Both the position numbers and the translations under genes were made by a program. A stretch of 7,350 bases of DNA, taken from NCBI GenBank assembly GCA_934394615.1, contig CAKRRJ010000099.1, forward strand, positions 1 through 7,350. The letters run 5' to 3'. A model generated the notes under the pieces. The model was given only the letters and a program-made list of their open reading frames with translations. It was not told the origin of the DNA and did no database searches. Shown here piece after piece: positions 6,126-7,350 of this stretch. The DNA is from an uncultured Lachnospiraceae bacterium. GTDB lineage: Bacteria > Bacillota > Clostridia > Lachnospirales > Lachnospiraceae. Every line of letters begins with the position of its first letter. Within the stretch, counting starts at the first letter, position 1.

Positions 6126-6154
6126 ATTGTATCACAGGAAAGGAGAAAAGACAA
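6126..6154 (-). promoter_or_regulatory. Sigma-A promoter driving the small ORF and possibly the phn operon
   Basis: On the minus strand TTGTCT (6154-6149) and TACAAT (6131-6126) are separated by 17 bases, and TG one base before the -10 box makes it an extended -10 promoter. Transcription would start near 6119, pointing toward phnD. It lies directly after the terminator-like hairpin of the 6186-6467 gene, which supports it being the head of a new unit. Confidence 0.65.
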
Positions 6155-6161
6155 GAGAAAG

Positions 6162-6185
6162 GCGCATCCGCAAAAAAGGGTGCGT
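6162..6185 (-). terminator. Terminator-like hairpin after the 93-residue gene
   Basis: Read on the minus strand, CGCACCC (6184-6178) pairs with GGATGCG (6169-6163) with one wobble around a T-rich 8-base loop. It is followed by CCTTTCTCTTG, a moderate T-rich tract. The hairpin begins right after the TAA of the upstream minus-strand gene. On the plus strand it is followed by TTTATTTTA but no plus gene leads into it. Confidence 0.45.
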
Positions 6186-6467
6186 TTATTTTATGTCTGA
6201 CGTTTGGTATGGGATACATTCAAAATCCATATTTTCTTTTTGACACTGACTGGGAGTTATGCGTCTGCCGGTCCCAGGACAGAAAATATCCTGGTCGGAA
6301 TCCAGAAAAAGAATATCCCCGGGCTGAAAGGTTCCGTCACTGCAGGCTTTTGTGACAAGATATGGAGTACCGGAAACTATGGAGCAGCGTTCGATCGTTT
6401 CGCGTAGCAAAGTTCCCTTTGCAAGCAGCTCTTCCCAGGATAAAAAGAGTTCGTTTTTCTTGTTCAT
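6186..6467 (-). CDS. Hypothetical 93-residue protein, divergent to the RHH gene
   Basis: The product is not recognised. The N-terminal third (about 6-28) is helical and leucine-rich (LFLSWEELLAKGTLLRETIE). The rest looks like a compact beta-rich domain: PYLVTKACSDGTFQPGDILF and DIFCPGTGRRITP. Five cysteines (28, 42, 63, 75, 84) are present but not in a standard zinc motif. There is no signal peptide or membrane segment, so a cytoplasmic protein is likely. The start at 6467 is chosen because GGGAGA (6482-6477) is well placed; an in-frame TTG at 6488 and an ATG at 6472, which stops after two codons, are rejected. It is transcribed divergently from the RHH gene, and the shared control region has operator-like repeats, which suggests RHH control. 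Confidence 0.7.
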   Translation of the reverse strand: MNKKNELFLSWEELLAKGTLLRETIERCSIVSGTPYLVTKACSDGTFQPGDILFLDSDQDIFCPGTGRRITPSQCQKENMDFECIPYQTSDIK

Positions 6468-6490
6468 TTCATGTGTTCTCCCTATCAAAA

Positions 6491-6520
6491 TAATCCTACT
6501 TTATCACACTTTATCCTACT
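6491..6520 (+). repeat. Three 10-base tandem repeats in the divergent control region, probable RHH operator
   Basis: TAATCCTACT (6491-6500), TTATCACACT (6501-6510) and TTATCCTACT (6511-6520) follow one another without gap. A fourth 8-of-10 copy, ATATCCTCCT, lies in the same 10-base phase at 6531-6540. The 10-base spacing places each copy on the same face of the helix, as in operators of Arc, CopG or Omega type RHH proteins. The copies overlap the predicted promoters of both divergent genes. Confidence 0.7.
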
Positions 6521-6526
6521 TAGCAA
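6498..6526 (-). promoter_or_regulatory. Candidate promoter of the 93-residue gene
   Basis: On the minus strand TTGCTA (6526-6521) and TAAAGT (6503-6498) are 17 bases apart, with TG one base before the -10 box. The start of transcription would be near 6491, about 24 bases before the ATG. The three 10-base repeats lie across the spacer and the -10 box. Another possible -10 box, TATTAT (6533-6528), lacks a good -35 partner. Confidence 0.45.
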
Positions 6527-6532
6527 TATAAT
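6503..6532 (+). promoter_or_regulatory. Candidate promoter of the RHH gene
   Basis: A perfect -10 box TATAAT lies at 6527-6532. The best -35 candidate is ATCACA (6503-6508) with an 18-base spacer, a four-of-six match that falls inside the tandem repeats. Transcription would begin near 6539, with the ribosome site GAGGAG just before the start at 6578. Confidence 0.5.
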
Positions 6533-6577
6533 ATCCTCCTCCATGCTATAGTACAAAAAAGGAGAGGAGCAGACCGT

Positions 6578-6736
6578 ATGAAACCACTAAAAGGAAAAGT
6601 CAGTATTACATTGGACAGTGATGTCATACAGACGATCAGAGAATACGCGGATGATGATGACCGTTCATTTAGCCAGTACATCAACATGGTATTAAAAGAG
6701 TATATAAGCAGGCAGAACCGGAAAAAAGAAAATTAA
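6578..6736 (+). CDS. Small Arc/CopG-like ribbon-helix-helix DNA-binding protein
   Basis: The 52-residue product has the full RHH pattern. A beta strand GKVSITLDSDV (6-16) carries alternating residues that would enter the DNA groove. Helix 1 follows (VIQTIREYADD), then a turn with the typical SFSQYIN motif (30-36) that begins helix 2 (YINMVLKEYISRQ). The basic tail ends RKKEN. It would bind DNA as a dimer and most likely represses its own and the divergent promoter through the 10-base repeats at 6491-6520. The ATG at 6578 follows a purine-rich ribosome site (GGAGAGGAG). No toxin gene lies downstream, so it is either a lone regulator or half of an unusual divergent pair with the 93-residue protein. 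The terminator stem uses the last codons. Confidence 0.85.
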   Translation: MKPLKGKVSITLDSDVIQTIREYADDDDRSFSQYINMVLKEYISRQNRKKEN

Positions 6737-6754
6737 TTCCGGGTCTGTCTTTTT
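6711..6754 (+). terminator. Intrinsic terminator of the RHH gene, overlapping its 3' end
   Basis: GGCAGAACCGGAA (6711-6723) pairs with TTCCGGGTCTGTC (6737-6749) over 13 positions with one A-G mismatch and one G-U pair, then TTTTT at 6750-6754. The left arm is within the last codons of the RHH gene and the stop codon sits in the loop, so translation and termination may interfere. Confidence 0.65.
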
Positions 6755-6811
6755 CTATTATTATACAACAAAATTACAGCATGACAAGACGAAAATATGC
6801 CATAAAAACGC

Positions 6812-6864
6812 AAAAAAATACAGGGGATGCGGTCAAACAGGAACCAGCATCCCCTGTGTTTTTT
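6812..6864. terminator. Strong bidirectional terminator between the RHH gene and the AGCS symporter
   Basis: ACAGGGGATGC (6820-6830) pairs perfectly with GCATCCCCTGT (6847-6857); GGT/ACC extends the stem past a one-base bulge. On the plus strand T6 follows (6859-6864). On the minus strand a T7 tract follows (A-run 6812-6818), which suits termination of the symporter gene ending at 6874. The segment 6755-6811 between the two terminators holds nothing I can identify. Confidence 0.85.
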
Positions 6865-6873
6865 CTGCTTATT

Positions 6874-7350
6874 TTATTTTAAATAATCACCAAGGATTCG
6901 TGTCCAGTAATCTCTGGTTTCGGCGGCCACAATACCGCTCAGTGCCAGCAGTGCAATCAGGTTTGGCAGTGCCATGAGGGCGTTGAAGATATCAGCGATG
7001 GTCCAGACAGCTTCTACGGTCATGAACGGTCCAATAAAGATTGCCAATATGTAGAGAAAGCGGTATACCATGACAGCTTTCTGGCTGCCATTTGACAGGT
7101 ATTCCAGGCAGCGCTCGCCGTAGTAGTTCCATCCGATGATGGTGGTGAATGCGAAGAAGATCAGGCACATCATCAGAAGAAATGCGGAAAACTGTGCCGG
7201 TACCGGAAGTCCCATCTGGAATGCGCGGGTGGTAACGGCGACACCTTCCAGACCTGCGGTGTGGGAACCGGTCAGAACGATGCACAGGCCGGTCATGGTA
7301 CATACAATGATGGTATCGATAAAGGTGCCGGTCATGGTAACAAGACCCTG
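6874..7350 (-). CDS. Sodium:alanine/glycine symporter family protein (AGCS), C-terminal part
   Basis: The frame is open to the window edge, so the N-terminus lies beyond 7350; about 158 C-terminal residues are visible. AGCS proteins are integral membrane carriers that take up alanine or glycine with sodium. Diagnostic segments are QGLVTMTGTFIDTIIVCTMT, the pair FFAFTTIIGWNYYGERCLEY and the closing membrane region ADIFNALMALPNLIALLALS. About four membrane spans are seen, at roughly 5-23, 49-69, 90-112 and 115-138, counted from an internal Met (7335) that follows QGLVT. This Met is not the true start because the QGLVT before it belongs to the family pattern. The protein ends TRDYWTRILGDYLK with TAA at 6876-6874, followed by a strong terminator. 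Substrate (alanine, glycine or glutamine) cannot be decided from this part. Confidence 0.92.
   Translation of the reverse strand, partial: QGLVTMTGTFIDTIIVCTMTGLCIVLTGSHTAGLEGVAVTTRAFQMGLPVPAQFSAFLLMMCLIFFAFTTIIGWNYYGERCLEYLSNGSQKAVMVYRFLYILAIFIGPFMTVEAVWTIADIFNALMALPNLIALLALSGIVAAETRDYWTRILGDYLK

Noticed and set aside
6491..6540. Short CRISPR-like array
   Set aside because: The repeats are only 10 bases long and directly adjacent with no spacers; they fit an operator, not a CRISPR.
6485..6544. Nineteen-codon minus-strand ORF upstream of the 93-residue gene
   Set aside because: It has no ribosome site and most of it would lie upstream of the best predicted transcription start; the sequence is better explained as promoter and operator repeats.

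Overview
The window looks like a chromosomal segment of a Gram-positive Clostridia-type bacterium, most likely a Lachnospiraceae relative. The evidence is strong GGAGG-type ribosome sites, sigma-A promoters with near-consensus boxes, a substrate-binding lipoprotein with an acidic Ser/Ala/Thr/Glu-rich linker, and protein families typical of gut Firmicutes. The taxonomic call is inference; no rRNA or tRNA is present.

Left part (1-1573, plus strand): the last 36 codons of a protein whose C-terminus resembles that of the anti-sigma-type membrane protein further on, then an ECF sigma factor overlapping by 14 bases that single-pass membrane protein (putative anti-sigma factor). The arrangement suggests a stress-signalling operon with a duplicated output or sensor domain.

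1574-2327: a HicA/HicB toxin-antitoxin pair with its own perfect sigma-A promoter (TTGACA-17-TATAAT) built over a tandem 12-base repeat that is probably its operator. hicA is frameshifted in a run of A residues: its conserved C-terminal helix is intact in the -1 frame and would overlap hicB. A bidirectional terminator separates hicB from the convergent phn operon.

2328-5787 (minus strand): a phnD-phnC-phnE ABC importer operon of the phosphonate family, with a lipoprotein binding protein, an ATPase and a single permease made of two fused PhnE halves. No phosphonate-degrading gene is in the window, so the substrate is open.

5788-6188 (minus strand): a leader region. A good promoter, a 59-codon unrecognised ORF and a strong intrinsic terminator lie in order upstream of phnD. 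This may be an independent small gene or an attenuated leader of the phn operon.

6186-6873: a divergent pair made of a 93-residue unknown protein (minus) and a 52-residue ribbon-helix-helix (RHH) protein (plus). Between them are three 10-base tandem repeats that cover both predicted promoters, an arrangement expected of an RHH autorepressor. The RHH gene has its own terminator, and a second, bidirectional terminator follows.

6874-7350 (minus strand): the C-terminal part of a sodium:alanine/glycine symporter (AGCS family), cut by the window edge.
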